From: Pogostemon cablin
Lineage: Eukaryota; Streptophyta; Magnoliopsida; Lamiales; Lamiaceae
Direction of reading: 5' to 3'
Assembly: GCA_023678885.1 (NCBI GenBank)
Contig: CM043009.1
Coordinates: 16,051,117-16,115,116, forward strand
DNA: 64,000 nt
Shown here: one piece after another, positions 46,748 to 59,216 of the stretch
How the letters are laid out: every line of letters starts with the position of its first letter
Position numbering within the stretch: the first letter of the stretch is position 1
Program-made: the position numbers and the translations under genes
Notes under the pieces: generated by a model
The model's database searches: none
Seen by the model: only the letters and a program-made list of their open reading frames with translations
What the model was told of the DNA's origin: nothing

Positions 46748-46973
46748 CTCTTTCGATCCCCTTTAAATAGGGTGTTTTGCTTTTTGCATGTGAATTAAGG
46801 AGTATTAATATTTAATGTGTAGTGAATAGTTATATTAGTGGGTGTGTGAACCCCATATTTTAATTGTATTAGCGGATGTATGTGGGTCTCATATATGTAA
46901 AAAAGGAAATGAGACCCTTTAAGCTGGACTACGAAAATGAAAAAAAAAACTCTTTAAAGGAGAGGAGCTAGAG
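46748..46973. mobile_element. Stowaway-type MITE, opposite orientation, decayed
   Basis: CTCTTTCGATCCCCTTTAAA at the left and TTTAAAGGAGAGGAGCTAGAG at the right are flanked by TA (46746-46747 and 46974-46975). The interior GGAAATGAGACCC is the inverse of a word in the neighbouring MITE, so the two are related copies in inverted orientation. 226 bp. Confidence 0.7.
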
Positions 46974-47695
46974 TAATATTTAAATGTTAACAAATTAATC
47001 CCATGCGATCACGGGCTCAATACTGGATTATAATAAAATAATAGTGTACCCCACTATTAAACATAATATTTATAATAAAATAAATAAGGTTAGTCTCTTG
47101 TCCGACTGACTGAGTGCAAAAGGTGTTCAAAGGTATTCCCTCTGTCACGTCCAAAGGTTTATATTTACTTTTGTATGAAAATTAAATAATATAATATTTC
47201 ATATGTATTAAGGTGAGAGATATACGTGGGTAGTTGTATTAGTATTGTATGTTCTATAGAAATAATATTATTAGTGTCAATAGGCATAAATAACCAAAAT
47301 CACAAAACAAATATCAATACCAATACTTCAAATACATTTCTAAAATGACTATACACATGCATGCCCCAAAATTAAAATATTTTAAGTACCCACCCACACA
47401 CTCACCGTCGTCAGTCGTCGGCCACCACCAGCCACCGTTGCTGTCGCCGCACAACCAACGTCGTCGATCGCTGCATCAATATGGTAACCGACACGGGTCA
47501 GTACTGACATTCATACCGACATAAGGAACCGATACGGGTTCATACAGACATCCGAACCTATACCAGAATCAATGTCGGTATGGACCCGTGTCGATTACCT
47601 ACACTATAACCAACACAGGGACACATAGGGTATTAGGTGTTTGAATAGTAGGGGTAAAAGTGTTCAAAAAAGTACAAAAGTTTTAAAAAAATTTA
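46974..47695. other. Anonymous stretch with a GC-rich segment and a long hairpin
   Basis: No gene. A short GC-rich CGTCGTC/GCCACC segment (47405-47475) precedes an imperfect hairpin with 17-bp arms (GGTAACCGACACGGGTC at 47483-47499, GACCCGTGTCGATTACC at 47583-47599) and a nested TACCGACAT/ATGTCGGTA pair. It may be a small transposon remnant of the type seen at 8937-9585. Confidence 0.5.
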
Positions 47696-47976
47696 CTCTC
47701 TCTATTCCACAATACCTTTCATACTTTCCTCATTTGTTTGTCCACAAAATTTTTCACACCCCAAAAAAGGAAATATCATTTTATCCAACCACCCCAAAAG
47801 TTACATTAATTTCAAATTTGTCACTAGTTTTTCACACATATATCATTACTTTATAATTTTTTATTAACTAAAAAAACTACAATACCCTCTAAAGTCAATA
47901 AATTTGGTAAAAAATAACAACTTTTCTTATACAAGGTGGAACAGTAAACGTGAAGCATTTTATGGGACGGAGAGAG
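47696..47976. mobile_element. Stowaway-type MITE
   Basis: CTCTCTCTATTCCACAATAC at the left and TGGGACGGAGAGAG at the right are flanked by TA on both sides (47694-47695 and 47977-47978). 281 bp, related to the 12650 copy. Confidence 0.8.
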
Positions 47977-48654
47977 TATTAAAAAAAACGTGTTTTTATT
48001 GATATTGAATTTTGAATTTTGTTTATTTTTTACAATTCTCCCAATATATTAATTGTTTTGTGTGTGTATTATTTATTATGAAGAGAAATGTAAACTTTAT
48101 GATGGGACGCCAAAATAAAAATGCAAAAGTCTATTAAAATAGAAGATATAAATTTTAATTAATAAGTGTATTATTTTTTTATTGAAATAGTCTATTAAAA
48201 TATCAAAGGTATTAATATTTGGTTAAGGATTTTTTTTCCCAAAATCAACGGGTATAACTTTTAATACGTAAATTTATCACATTCAATATACAAGGGTTAT
48301 AACATTTGGATATAATCAAATGCAATCCTTTGCTAATAAATTAGAATGGAAAAACATAAAATGAGGGGTGGGGGGTTGGAATTATAATAAATAAAAAATT
48401 TAGAGGAGAATAACTTAAACAAAATATGAAGAGGGTATCGAAAGAAATTAAAAATATGAATCAATAAATTTTAAATACTTTCTAATTCACAGAAAATTCT
48501 TCAAGTAATTGTAAAGAAACTTTTGATAATGCTCTTAGACGTCATAACTACAAATGGTAAATTAAATACACAAAGCAGTTCTTTATAATAATAATTCATC
48601 CGTATTAATATATTATTTATACTTTTTATTATTTGGTCTTATTACGCTTATCAC

Positions 48655-48935
48655 ATCTAAAAAAACAAAGCGAGGTGGGACGACCCATCACTAAAGTATG
48701 TTTATTGTATAAATAAAATATGTTAAATGATTTTTAAAGTATATTTTCTAAAATATGTTGAATTATACATTAAAGTATGATTTTAATGTATTATAATATA
48801 ATTTATTATTAACATACTTTAACTACAAATAAGCACGTTTTAACTATAAAATAAGCATACTTTAGTGATGGATCGACCCGTCTCACATCCGTCTCACAAA
48901 TAACCCGTCTTACAAGAGAGTTTCTCCCTAAAAAA
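48655..48935. mobile_element. Fold-back MITE, same family as 15893-16175
   Basis: GGTGGGACGACCCATCACTAAAGTATG near the left is the inverse of CATACTTTAGTGATGGATCG at the right. The right arm continues CCCGTCTCACATCCGTCTC and ACCCGTCTTACAAGAGAG. The outer part of the left arm is eroded. Edges are approximate. Confidence 0.6.
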
Positions 48936-48976
48936 ATAGTAGAAAGTTAAATCAAATAATATTCACATACATTTTA

Positions 48977-49200
48977 GGAAAAGATGTGTGAGACCGTCTC
49001 ACGTAAGGGCTTACGTGAGACGGTCAGAAAGTAATAATTTTTATACTGAAATGTGATATTAAATTAATGAAAAGTGATAATGTTATTTGCTGAAAATTTT
49101 ATAGTATAAATGAAAAGAGATAACAATTTATAGCGAAAGTAATAACTTTTTTTTAAAAGTGTAAAATGGTCTCACGTGAGACGGTCTCAAGATCTACCCT
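48977..49200. mobile_element. MITE with GAGACCGTCTCAC arms and a perfect terminal hairpin
   Basis: The left arm carries GACCGTCTCACGTAAG-GG-CTTACGTGAGACGGTC, a perfect 16-bp stem with a 2-nt loop (48992-49025). The right end reads GTCTCACGTGAGACGGTCTC and then AAGATCTACCCT. The CTACCC end resembles the terminus of the larger element at 16204-17759. Confidence 0.6.
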
Positions 49201-49766
49201 ACATTTTATTATTAAGAGCTGCAACTTTTGCTCTACTTTATCATTTACTAGAATTTTTAGACTTGCGATGCACGCCACTTGCACGTTTTATTTAATAATA
49301 TTTCTTTTATTTTTATTTGAAAAAAAAAATTGAACTTGTTTGTTTAAATATTGTGATCCCACAAAATTTATAACTATCTTATAATTTTAATTCGTGAATG
49401 TGGATAAAGACGTTGATGCACAAATTTATATAATTATATGTACTGTTTTCATTACCACATGGGTGTATTTCATAATCGTTGGGAGAGCTTTTTCTAGATC
49501 TCAACTTGTTGAAAGGCCGCTGATAAGTGATAATAAAAGCTCCGCCCACTTGAAGCAATTCTACATTCCCAAATCAAATTTTCTACGAAGGAATGAAGGA
49601 TAAAATGTTGTTATCATTTGTCACTCCACTACCCACATTATAAAAATGGTTAATGAGTTTTCAATTCATTCATTTATTAAATTATATTGTGAATTCATTA
49701 ATTTGAAGTTAAAACCTCATATGCATTGTGTTAAAATTAAATATTCTTCATTTTAAATCATAAAGC

Positions 49767-49769
<3 letters not shown>

Positions 49770-49824
<55 letters not shown>
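49770..49824. repeat. (TA)n microsatellite
   Basis: About 55 bp of uninterrupted TA. Confidence 0.95.
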
Positions 49825-49828
<4 letters not shown>

Positions 49829-50960
49829 TACGAATTAATATATATACTTATATTCGAAGTTGTAAACGTTAAAATATATAAAAGAAATAATGTGATTAAA
49901 ATGAAGAAAATGTATACTTAAAAGATCAAAAGGCTAAAGATTAAAATGCATTAAGGCTAATAATCAAAGGAGATGAATAGACATCATCATAAGAAAAAAA
50001 ATTAATTATTTATATATAAATATTAAATGAGATTAAAATTGAAAATTAAGAATTTATGGTAAATGCTCAAGTATTCTCACAATTAATGGGATATAAAATA
50101 TTAATATTAATGCGTAAAAATAAAATAAAAGAAAATAAGTAATTAAGTACAAAAGGGGAAAAATGTTTTAAACACTAAGCGAATTTTAATATATTCATAT
50201 GGTACTTTATAATACATCTTAAAATAAATATGATTTTAAGTTTTATGTAAAATGGTAATGTAAGCAATTAACAACTTCGTATTAAAGAAAATTGTAAAAT
50301 AAAAATATCTATGAGAAAATTGTATCTAAAACATTCTTTTCCTTCAACTTTATAAAAATCTCCTCACCAATACAGTAACATTAATTTTAGTAATTCATCG
50401 CTCAAGAGTGGTGGAGTCTCTCCTTGTTGTGTTATAATGCGATTATTTATTTCTATTATTCACATCTTTTATCTACAAGTCACTTTTCTAATCCTCATTA
50501 GTTATCTTTTTTTAGATTTTTTTTTTAAGGAAATCCTCGTTTAGAAATTATTTTGCTTTTCCTTTTCAAGCATTTATTTTAAATGTAGTGATACAAAACA
50601 ATTCACACTTTTTTGCCTTTTTTTATAAAATCATATTTTTTTTCTTTATTTTTACTTCTTATTCATTTTCTTTTTCTTTAACTTAGTACACCTGTTTTAA
50701 GAACACATGTACATGATTTATTTATGATCCTCTCAACTTTTACGTGTTCTAAATAATTTACATGAATAAATTGTATGTATTATTAATTACATGGGTTTAA
50801 TATACAATAATTAATATGTTTATTATTGAAAATAATAAAAAATAGCAACGTCAAAATTATCTAAAAAGTATTTCAAAAGATCTTTCATACTTTCATGCCA
50901 ATCAAACAATATATTTATATATCAATGGTTCATTTTTTTGTTCCTTTTTTCTTGAGTAAA

Positions 50961-50962
<2 letters not shown>

Positions 50963-51035
<73 letters not shown>
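50963..51035. repeat. (AT)n microsatellite
   Basis: About 73 bp of uninterrupted AT. Confidence 0.95.
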
Positions 51036-51039
<4 letters not shown>

Positions 51040-51989
51040 GAACACAATATATAAAAACTAAGTAAAACATTAATGAATATAAGAGTAGTTATTGATCATC
51101 ACCTTTAAAAGGTGTGCAGAAATAATTGTAGCATATCATGTATCATCATAATGTGTAGTGGCCACCCTTCTCCTAAAACAGGTCGAACACATTACTGTCT
51201 TAAGCTCTCGATTATATGGTCCACATAATAATTTTTGCACCACGGAACTGAGCATGTCACAAATTCAATCCACACACTCTGTATACATATATCAATATAT
51301 ATGTTGAGGAACCTGCAATGAATCATATTAATTCTTATACTTATTTCATTTCATTCGGGTAATTAAACAGACTTATCACAAAATCAAAACACACACTAAT
51401 CACAAAATAAGACAGTATATTAATTGACTAAACTCAAAATTTGAGACAAAACTCATCATAGTTAAAAGAGGAGCAGAGAAGGAGAATAGAGGAATCTATG
51501 AACGAAGAATACTATTTATAAAGCATATTAATTCAAAATTAGGATACAAATGAATGCAGTACAATGAGAAAAAATAGGGTAATGGTCATACTGAGCTGAG
51601 AACATAGTGATGTCGTCGAGAACCCTTCCAGGACTTCCGTTTCTGACGACTCATCATCACCACCCTACATTCCACATTTTATAACGTGTTATTTATCTCT
51701 TCATATTACTCATTAAATATCTTTATAAATTCATTAATGAGAAGAGGTTGTATGCTAATTATTTAATATAGTTTATTAAATAATAATTATATTATAAAAT
51801 AATTATAAATATATAAATAATATATTTAACTTACTAATTAATATAAATAATTAGTTAATAATAATTAATTGATAAATTAAAATTAATTATGAAATTGAAT
51901 TGAATAATATAATAATAATTCTCAAAATTAGTTATCATAAAAAAAATTAAATAGTTCATATAATAGATGTCTAATAATTATTTATAATA

Positions 51990-52120
51990 TAAAGAGAGGA
52001 GTTAAAGAGACCGTTCATAATTTATTAGTGATAATATAAAGAGTTAGAGTCAAAGAGACCGTTCATGATTTATTAGTGATAGTATTATAAAGAGGAGTTA
52101 GAGAGTCAATAGTAAAAATA
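51990..52120. repeat. Tandem repeat of about 60 bp, two to three units
   Basis: Units share AGAGACCGTTCAT, ATTTATTAGTGATA and ATAAAGAG, with partial further decay on both sides. Confidence 0.65.
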
Positions 52121-53329
52121 ATTAAATGATAGATTTAAATTTATTATGAAATAAAATAAAATAATTTGGAATTAAAAAGTTTTAATATTTAATATGTGAT
52201 TATTATTGATAATATAGAGTGAGGAGTTAAAAAGTCAATAATATTAAATGATAAATTAAAATAATTATGATAGATAAAAAATATGTTCTAATAGATCCCA
52301 TTTAATATATTATTATAATTATAATTATAATTATATTTATAATAATTATGGTATGATTTTTTAGTAGATATTGAAAAATTTACGATTGTAAAATAATGAA
52401 GATAATTAGTGTATTGAAATGAATTTATTATAGTAGCAACAATTAATAATTAATGGAACATTAAATATTAAGTAAGGGTAAAAAAGTAGCAAAGAAAAAT
52501 AAGTAAGGACAAAATGGAAAAAAAAAATTCTCAACTCCAAGCCACTCTTAATATATTAAGATAAGATTAACAATAGTTTGTTTGCGACGGTTCCACCATA
52601 CAAACTTTGTAGTTCATCCTTAAAGTTTAATCATATAACTTTAATGGTATAATTATAATTTTATCTTTATATTTCATGTAATATTTTTCCTTGTGATTCT
52701 TGGTATATTTTAAATGAATAAATAGTAAGAATACATGTATGTTTTGGATTTTGATAAAATATATTTAAACTTTATGTCTAAATAATATGGAAGAAGTGGA
52801 GAATTGCAATTTTAGAATAGCAACTTAGGGGAGTTACATTTCTAGGATATATTGGGTTGGCAATTAAAGGACATTATATCATAATTTTTCAATTAAAAAA
52901 GAATTAGGCCCAAATTAAAATTTGGAAGCACAATTGCACTTATTTTCAATGTAAGATCTAATAAATGAGTTTTTTTATGCTATGTTACTATCATATTATC
53001 AAAAGACACGACTATTCGTAATCCTGATTTTACTAAACATGTCCCATCAAAATTAAAAAATATTTGAATAACTTACTATATCTACCCTATTATAGACAAA
53101 TTTACCCTTTTTTATTAAACATAAACCCATATAGCCTTTTAATTAATTAAATTAAATCTCATAAAATCTTCCATATAATTGACGAGTATGGTGTTATGTT
53201 AGCAAATTTTGAGGATAATGTAATATTTTTAGATAATAAATAAATTATAAATTATGTTATGTGTGTTAGGTGAGAGTGATAAATTTATAATTAAGAGGTA
53301 GTTTTAAGAGTTGGAATTGATGTAAATTT

Positions 53330-54205
53330 GTAATGATTTGAAAATTTTGAAAAAGTCATAATTACAATTAATTAATTATTTTAATGGGTGGCGAGATTTG
53401 TTTAAAAATTTTGAATATATTTAATACTCCCTCCGTCCGGTTCTAAGGTATTCATTTGCTTTTTGCACGTAAATTAAGAAGTATTTTTATTATATATAAA
53501 GTGGGTAGTTGTATTAGAGGGAAGTGGTGGACTATATTGTTTACTTTTTTACTAAATAGGAAAAATTGATACCTTTGAAGCGGACGCCAAAAATAGTAAA
53601 ATATATACTTAGAAGCGGACGGATGGAGTATTATTTAATTTTTATTAAATAATATCTGGGTGGCTGAGATTTGTTTGAAAAATAAATGGTCAGAATTTAG
53701 ACTAAATTATTTTCTGATTTGAAAAAGTCAAAATAACAATTATTTAATTATTTTAATGGTTGGTTGACTTAAAACAATATGCCATAAACCTTAAATCCTC
53801 TGGAAACATTATGTTATAAACCCTAAACCCTTATAATTATATAATTATTTTAATGTGTGACTGAAACATGTTTGAGAAATATATGGTCAGGATTTGAACT
53901 AAATTATTTCCTTATTTTATAAAGTTATTTTAAATGGGTGGCTGAGATTTATTTGAAAATTTTAAAATATTCAAATAATATATTTAATATTATTCCATTT
54001 TTAAAAAATAATATCTAATGTCCTGATTTGAAAAATTGAAAAAGTAATAATTACAATTACTATTTAATTATTTTAATGGATGACTGAGATTTATTTGAAA
54101 ATTTTGAATATATTCAAATAATATATTTAATATTATTAAAATTTTAATAAATAATATTTTATTTCCTTATTTGAAAAAGTTATAATTATAATTATTTAAT
54201 TATTG
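53330..54205. repeat. Diverged tandem repeats, interrupted by a Stowaway MITE
   Basis: Several copies of a unit containing TGATTTGAAAAAGT(C/T)ATAA, ATTTAATTATTTTAATGG(G/A)TG and CTGAGATTT(G/A)TTTGAAAA occur near 53330, 53650, 53720, 53930 and 54030-54170. The unit length varies and the copies are much altered. Confidence 0.6.
53427..53628. mobile_element. Stowaway-type MITE
   Basis: CTCCCTCCGTCCGGTTCTAA at the left and AAGCGGACGGATGGAG at the right are flanked by TA (53425-53426 and 53629-53630). 202 bp. Confidence 0.85.
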
Positions 54206-54398
54206 ATAAAGTCTTTTGTGAGACCTTAATTTTGTGAGATGGCTTGTGAGACTGGTTAAAGTATGTCTATTATGAGAATGACTAGGGTATGACCAGTCCT
54301 ACCAAAAATTTGGTACAACCAGATCCCTATTTCAATCTCCAGATCCTCTCTCCCTCCCCACCCAACTTTGCTTTCTTTTCCCTTCCCCTCTCCCCTCC

Positions 54399-54602
54399 TC
54401 CGCCATCCTCTGCTTCATCGCCACCATTCCCTTCAGCTTCTTCTACCACTTCGTCCCCGGCGAACCCACCGCTCTCCATCTATACGCCACCGCCACCGGC
54501 GCTATTCTCTCCTACCTCTCCTTTGGATTCTCTTCCAATCTGCATTTCATCGTGCCGATGCTTCTAGCTTACGCCTTCATGGTGCTTTCACGCAAGTACT
54601 GT
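54399..54602 (+). pseudogene. LPLAT/LPEAT-type MBOAT acyltransferase, 5' exon fragment
   Basis: Plant LPLAT proteins are ER-membrane O-acyltransferases that acylate lysophospholipids. In the frame starting near 54399 the sequence reads AILCFIATIPFSFFYHFVPG, then ATGAILSYLSFGFSSNLHFI and PMLLAYAFMVLSRKYCG. This is the N-terminal membrane segment of that family as I recall it. No methionine is in place (upstream is a pyrimidine-rich CCTCTCC run), and homology stops right after KYCG. No later MBOAT exon was seen in the following 9 kb. It could be a captured or duplicated first exon. The longer frames that overlap it are in other phases. Confidence 0.7.
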
Positions 54603-55440
54603 GGATTGAGAATTTTCTCCTGCAAATTATTTCTAATGTCCCCAGTCCTCTCCTTAAATTAGGGATTCGACATATACAATTGAGCAGAAAAGAAGCTGAA
54701 ACTCCCAAATCTTGGCACAGCTCCATAGTCCACTCGTCGGCTCGTCCTAACCTAGATTTCGATCAATGCAACTTTTGAACTGAAGAAGATAGATTTTGGG
54801 CATTCGTGAAAAAGACTATGGAAAGGTACAAAGAATTGAACTTAAAGATTGTGAGTTTATGTTATTAGCAATTTGTCCTTCCTAGCTTATCTTGTCTGCA
54901 AGATTGCATAACTGTCTTGAAGGCTCTTCTGCAAAACATAAAACATTTTGCTTTCATTCCCCCTTCGAAACTATAATGTCTGCTATACTATGTTAAATGT
55001 TGTGTGAGAGAGAGAGAGTGTGTGATTGGGAAAGAGTGAGAGAGTTTAATATGTGGTAGAATATTGTGGACAGGTGTGCAGAGGCAGGTGGCGTGGGCCA
55101 TGGCGGGTCAGCGGTGGCACATGACGCGAGAGGCAGTAGAGTCATCGTGAGGGGGCAGTAGGCGCCGGTGTGGTGGCGGAGGACGCGGGGAGTGCATAGA
55201 AGAGAAGGGCGAAGGAGCCGCGGTGGAGGATTTGGTGAGATTGGGTCTATGGAGCGGCAAAGCTGGCATTCACGGGACGCCATTTTGAGTTGATTGATTT
55301 GATAATTAGGGCTATATGAATTACTCTGAAATTTTAAACAATGCCCATGGCACTTCTTCCTAATGTTCCTATAGGTGGGAGTGCTCTTTTCACGATTTTT
55401 ATTTTTTTTCTTTAAAACTAAAACCTAGACAATCTATATA
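54603..55440. other. Unidentified stretch with a GC-rich segment
   Basis: At 55060-55285 the composition becomes GC-rich. A 96-codon minus-strand frame (55283-54993) starts MASRECQLCRS and is proline/leucine-rich, and I do not recognise it. It may be another gene fragment. Around 54775-54845 another short coding-like block (RFWAFVKKTMERYKELN) is also unidentified. Confidence 0.35.
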
Positions 55441-58400
55441 TATCTATACTAATATAAAAGCAAAATGATTTGCTTCAATTTTGACTAATTTTGACCAAAA
55501 TTTTTCTTTTTTTGAAATTCAATTTTTAATCTTAGCCATTAATTTTTTTGAAGATCTATATCCTCCGTTCATTTATTTGGCCACTCTTTCAATATTTTAC
55601 TAAAAAAAATTCGGTGCCCTTTTTGTTATTTAAACAAAATTTAAGTACTCCTTTACAATTCTAATAAATTTAAGAACAAAATTCATACCTAAAACCTAAT
55701 TTCACACTCATTTCCACCCCTTAAGAATACAATAGTCTCCACCTCAATATCTTCCACACGCTGCTTCTTGCCATCCTTCTTCCCAGCGAGCACGTAGGCA
55801 CTTGAACAGCATAATCAAATACAAAGGTTGGCTACGATTTTGGGTAATTCTCAATCTATTGAATGATTCTTGATTTATTAGTTATGTGAATTTTATTTCA
55901 ATTTTTCATCTGCAATCTTTTTGGCATTCTTATAAAGTCAAAAAAGTTATGTTACCGTCGATGTTGCATATTTCTCAACGATTTTGGGGCCTCTTGAACA
56001 AACACAAGCAAATCAAAAATTGGCCACGACTTTGGGTAATTTTCAATCAATCGAATTATTCTAATGAATTTTATTTGACTTTTTTTCTCATTTGCAATCT
56101 TTTCGACATTCCTATTAACTCAAAAATTATTCTGTTTCCATTGATATTGCCCCTCTCTCTCAGCAATTTGGGTGTCACTTCTATATGGAGGCTTAATTTT
56201 GGATTTTCAGGCCATCAAACTTAATTCACATGATAGTATAGTTGTACTAAAGGAATTATTCAATGATAGTAGGTAATTTATCTCTCCTGGATTTGAAAAT
56301 AAGGTGTTCTAATTATATTTTTTGTCATTATTATTTTAAATCTATCACCCCATGTGAAAATGTGAATTATGGGCATTACTAATTTGTATTTGAATGTGTA
56401 ACAGAAGCCTACTTCTACTTTCCCCATTTTCAAGTGAGCTCAACCATGTAATTCCTGTCAGTATTTAAGGTTAATTGAGTTGAATACAAAAGCTTATCTA
56501 TCTAATATTCAGGTATTTGATGTATAAATGTATCATATTAGGAGAGCTCTTTTAGTTCATTTTCATTTTTTGTCCCAACTTTTCAAGTTTTGATGCTTAA
56601 TTGATGGATGAGAAGAGAAATATAAATGTATGCCATATATTTTTTCTTGAAGGCAAGAGGAGCTATTTGATGGATCTTCTTCATGAACAGAGAGCAAATG
56701 CATGTAGTTCAAAGGAAGGTAGCTAATACTTCTTTTGAATAAGTAGTCGAGTTTACTTTTTTTCTTTTTCTATTTTTTAATCTTTTAGTTTTATTTTTTC
56801 TTTTTGCTAACACATTTATATTTTAATATAATTTTTTGGCAGCAGCATGTAGAAAACTTTCCGAGTAGCCTCTTTAATGAGAAAACTGACTGCCACACAT
56901 TTTGTAATGAGTTTATCTTTATTCTTCTTCAATATTATTCCATATTTGGTCTATATTATTGCATTGTTTCCTCTGATACTAGCTTTATGCATTGCTTTAT
57001 TGCAAGTACTTTTGTCTTAGCATGCTCAAGTATTTATTTTTGACAATCATACATGTTAATGCAACTTGGCAGAATCTCATATAATACAAGAAACAAAATC
57101 TTTGTTATAATTGCAATCAACTATTAGTATAAAGGTACATTGTGTTGACTTTTTTTTATAGTGTGCAATATCTGAACGTGCATGTTGTGATGTATTTATT
57201 CCACAACAGTAAATTTAGAAAGTACATGCACTGCTCAGATTTTCTGTAAGTTTAGCTTCATTTTAATGTTCTTAGGAAGTCTTTAAATTTTAAAAAGATG
57301 TTTCATGTTAGTGTGCTAGTGGAATTTAGTTGTACGTTTATCAACATAGTTAAATTGTTGTTAATAATTCTTTGAAATATAATAGTACATTGCATGAGTA
57401 ATCAGTGAATTTGTGCATTTCCTTGAATGAAAATACTTAGCTGAGCTGTCTTTTTTGTGTCTTAAAGGTTACTTGGGAAGTAAATGACAAATATCTGATT
57501 ACTACATTTGAGCAGCCTCTTTGTGCGTATCATCTTGATTGTGTTCATCCTTCACAATTGCCTTCAAGGTATGGAATGAAAGCCCCCAAACCAATTATTT
57601 ATCTATTTAATTTTTATCTACTTTTATATATGAGTTTAATTACTTTTAATGTATATTTATTTTGTTTACTTACTTGAAGAACTATGTAAAAAATTATCTA
57701 ACAATAATCATGGGCATCTACATTAAGCAACTTAGTTTGAAAATTTTGAACATTAATTTTACTATGGACAAACAAGGATATTTTTAAAAAATGTTATGAA
57801 GTACCCCCTCCGTCTCGCTAAGCTCTTCACCTTTCCTTTGTAATTTACGAAGGAAAGGTGAAGAGTACTTATTATACATATTAGATGGGTATGAGATAAT
57901 TTTCTTAGTCAAGAAAAGATGTGCAAGCTCGTGATATCTTTTCTGATTTTTCTCGCTGATTAGATGGGAATTGAATAATTTTCAATCAATTGAACACAAA
58001 TAATGGTTGTTAATTTCTTTTCTAGACCTTTATTTTTAATCGAGAAGGAGGATTCTTCTGCACTATGTACAAGAGAACTTTCCTGCAAACAACTATTTCT
58101 TTCTTTTATATGTCTATAATTTCTTTTATAGGTATTTACTTGAACAAGTTTCACAAGAAATAAATGATGAAATTGCTTATTTGAATCGCAATCTCTGTTT
58201 ATAAAAATTGCTTATTTACTTCTTTAACAACATGTTTCTTTTGTTTTTATAAAGTTGATGCTGTGGAGATTACACATTTGACTTAATTTCACAAATAATC
58301 TCCTTTTTTTTCTTTTTTAGTGTTCAGCTTTTTAGTGTCTTTGACAAGCTTTCGTTATTTTCTGTAGATTAATGGTAGAGAAGACGATACACTAACTTAT

Positions 58401-59216
58401 GCTGCTAACAATCATGAAACTAAATTAAACTTATCATTTTTCTTTTATGTGGTTAAGATAAGCCTCTTAACTAACAGATTTTCATTTTCTTAACTTACAT
58501 CTTTGCTGTATATATAGTCGCCGAATTGGTAAAGATGAATCTATCTTTGTTGATTAGTCTATATCTTAACCCCAAATTCAATTTTTTTTATTGTCTCATA
58601 TAATAAATATACTTGATTGATTCCTGTTTTTCAAAATGTAGGAAATGACAATATTGAAGAGGAATCATTGGGTTGGTGCTTTAATTGAGCCATTACAGGT
58701 TATCCAATATATGTTTGTGTTGCACATGCCTAATTTTATTTTTTTCTTTATATATTGTGGCTTTAGGTGTTTTTGTTAATAATGTGGTTGTGAAAGCAAT
58801 ATAAGTCTCTTAACAAACAATTTTCATTTTCTTCACTTGCATCTTTGTTGTGGATTTGCAGAATTGGGGTTGAATAAACTATATAAATTGAAGATACAGA
58901 GTTGTGATGTTGTGGGCACATGCTTCAAATCAGTGGGAATAATATCATTTTCATCTCATTGTGAGATAATGAGGTGTATAATTTGATACTTAATTTTATT
59001 ATTTTATAAATGATTTATTATCTTCGTTGATTAATTATTAATTTCTGAATACTTTTTTCAAATTAGTGAAAGGCAAAGGCATTGCATTTCTTCAGGAAAA
59101 TGAGATTATGGACCATGATTCGTTGACTGCGAGGGCTTTGAAGCTGGGGAATGAGGTTTGCAAGAGTTTAATTTTAGATATTAAAATTACTCTTTGGTCT
59201 ACACTAAAAAAAATCA
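55441..59216. other. Intron-like stretch with short unidentified exon-like blocks
   Basis: TCTATACTAATATAAAAGC near 55447 resembles a Helitron 5' start, but no 3' terminus was found. Short blocks with plausible splice sites occur at 57476-57568 (VTWEVNDKYLITTFEQPL), 58640-58697 and 59067-59155 (KGKGIAFLQENEIMDHDS). I cannot assign them. The rest is AT-rich. Confidence 0.35.
57803..57865. repeat. Short fold-back with a Stowaway-like end
   Basis: CCCCCTCCGTCTC resembles a Stowaway terminus. It is followed by CTCTTCACCTTTCCTT (57823-57838) and its exact reverse complement AAGGAAAGGTGAAGAG (57850-57865), separated by 11 nt. The opposite Stowaway end is missing, so it looks like a collapsed MITE. 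Confidence 0.6.

Larger units (their letters stand above)
49201..53426. other. Long AT-rich anonymous stretch
   Basis: About 4.2 kb with no gene I can support. It holds (TA)n tracts at 49770-49824 and 50963-51035 and a tandem repeat of about 60 bp at 51990-52120 (AAAGAGACCGTTCAT(A/G)ATTTATTAGTGAT). A 69-codon frame at 49394-49603 has one predicted membrane segment but no known relative. Confidence 0.4.

Noticed and set aside
49394..49603. 69-codon frame with one hydrophobic segment, candidate small membrane protein
   Set aside because: No family recognised, no supporting splice sites or neighbours; kept only as a note in the anonymous stretch.
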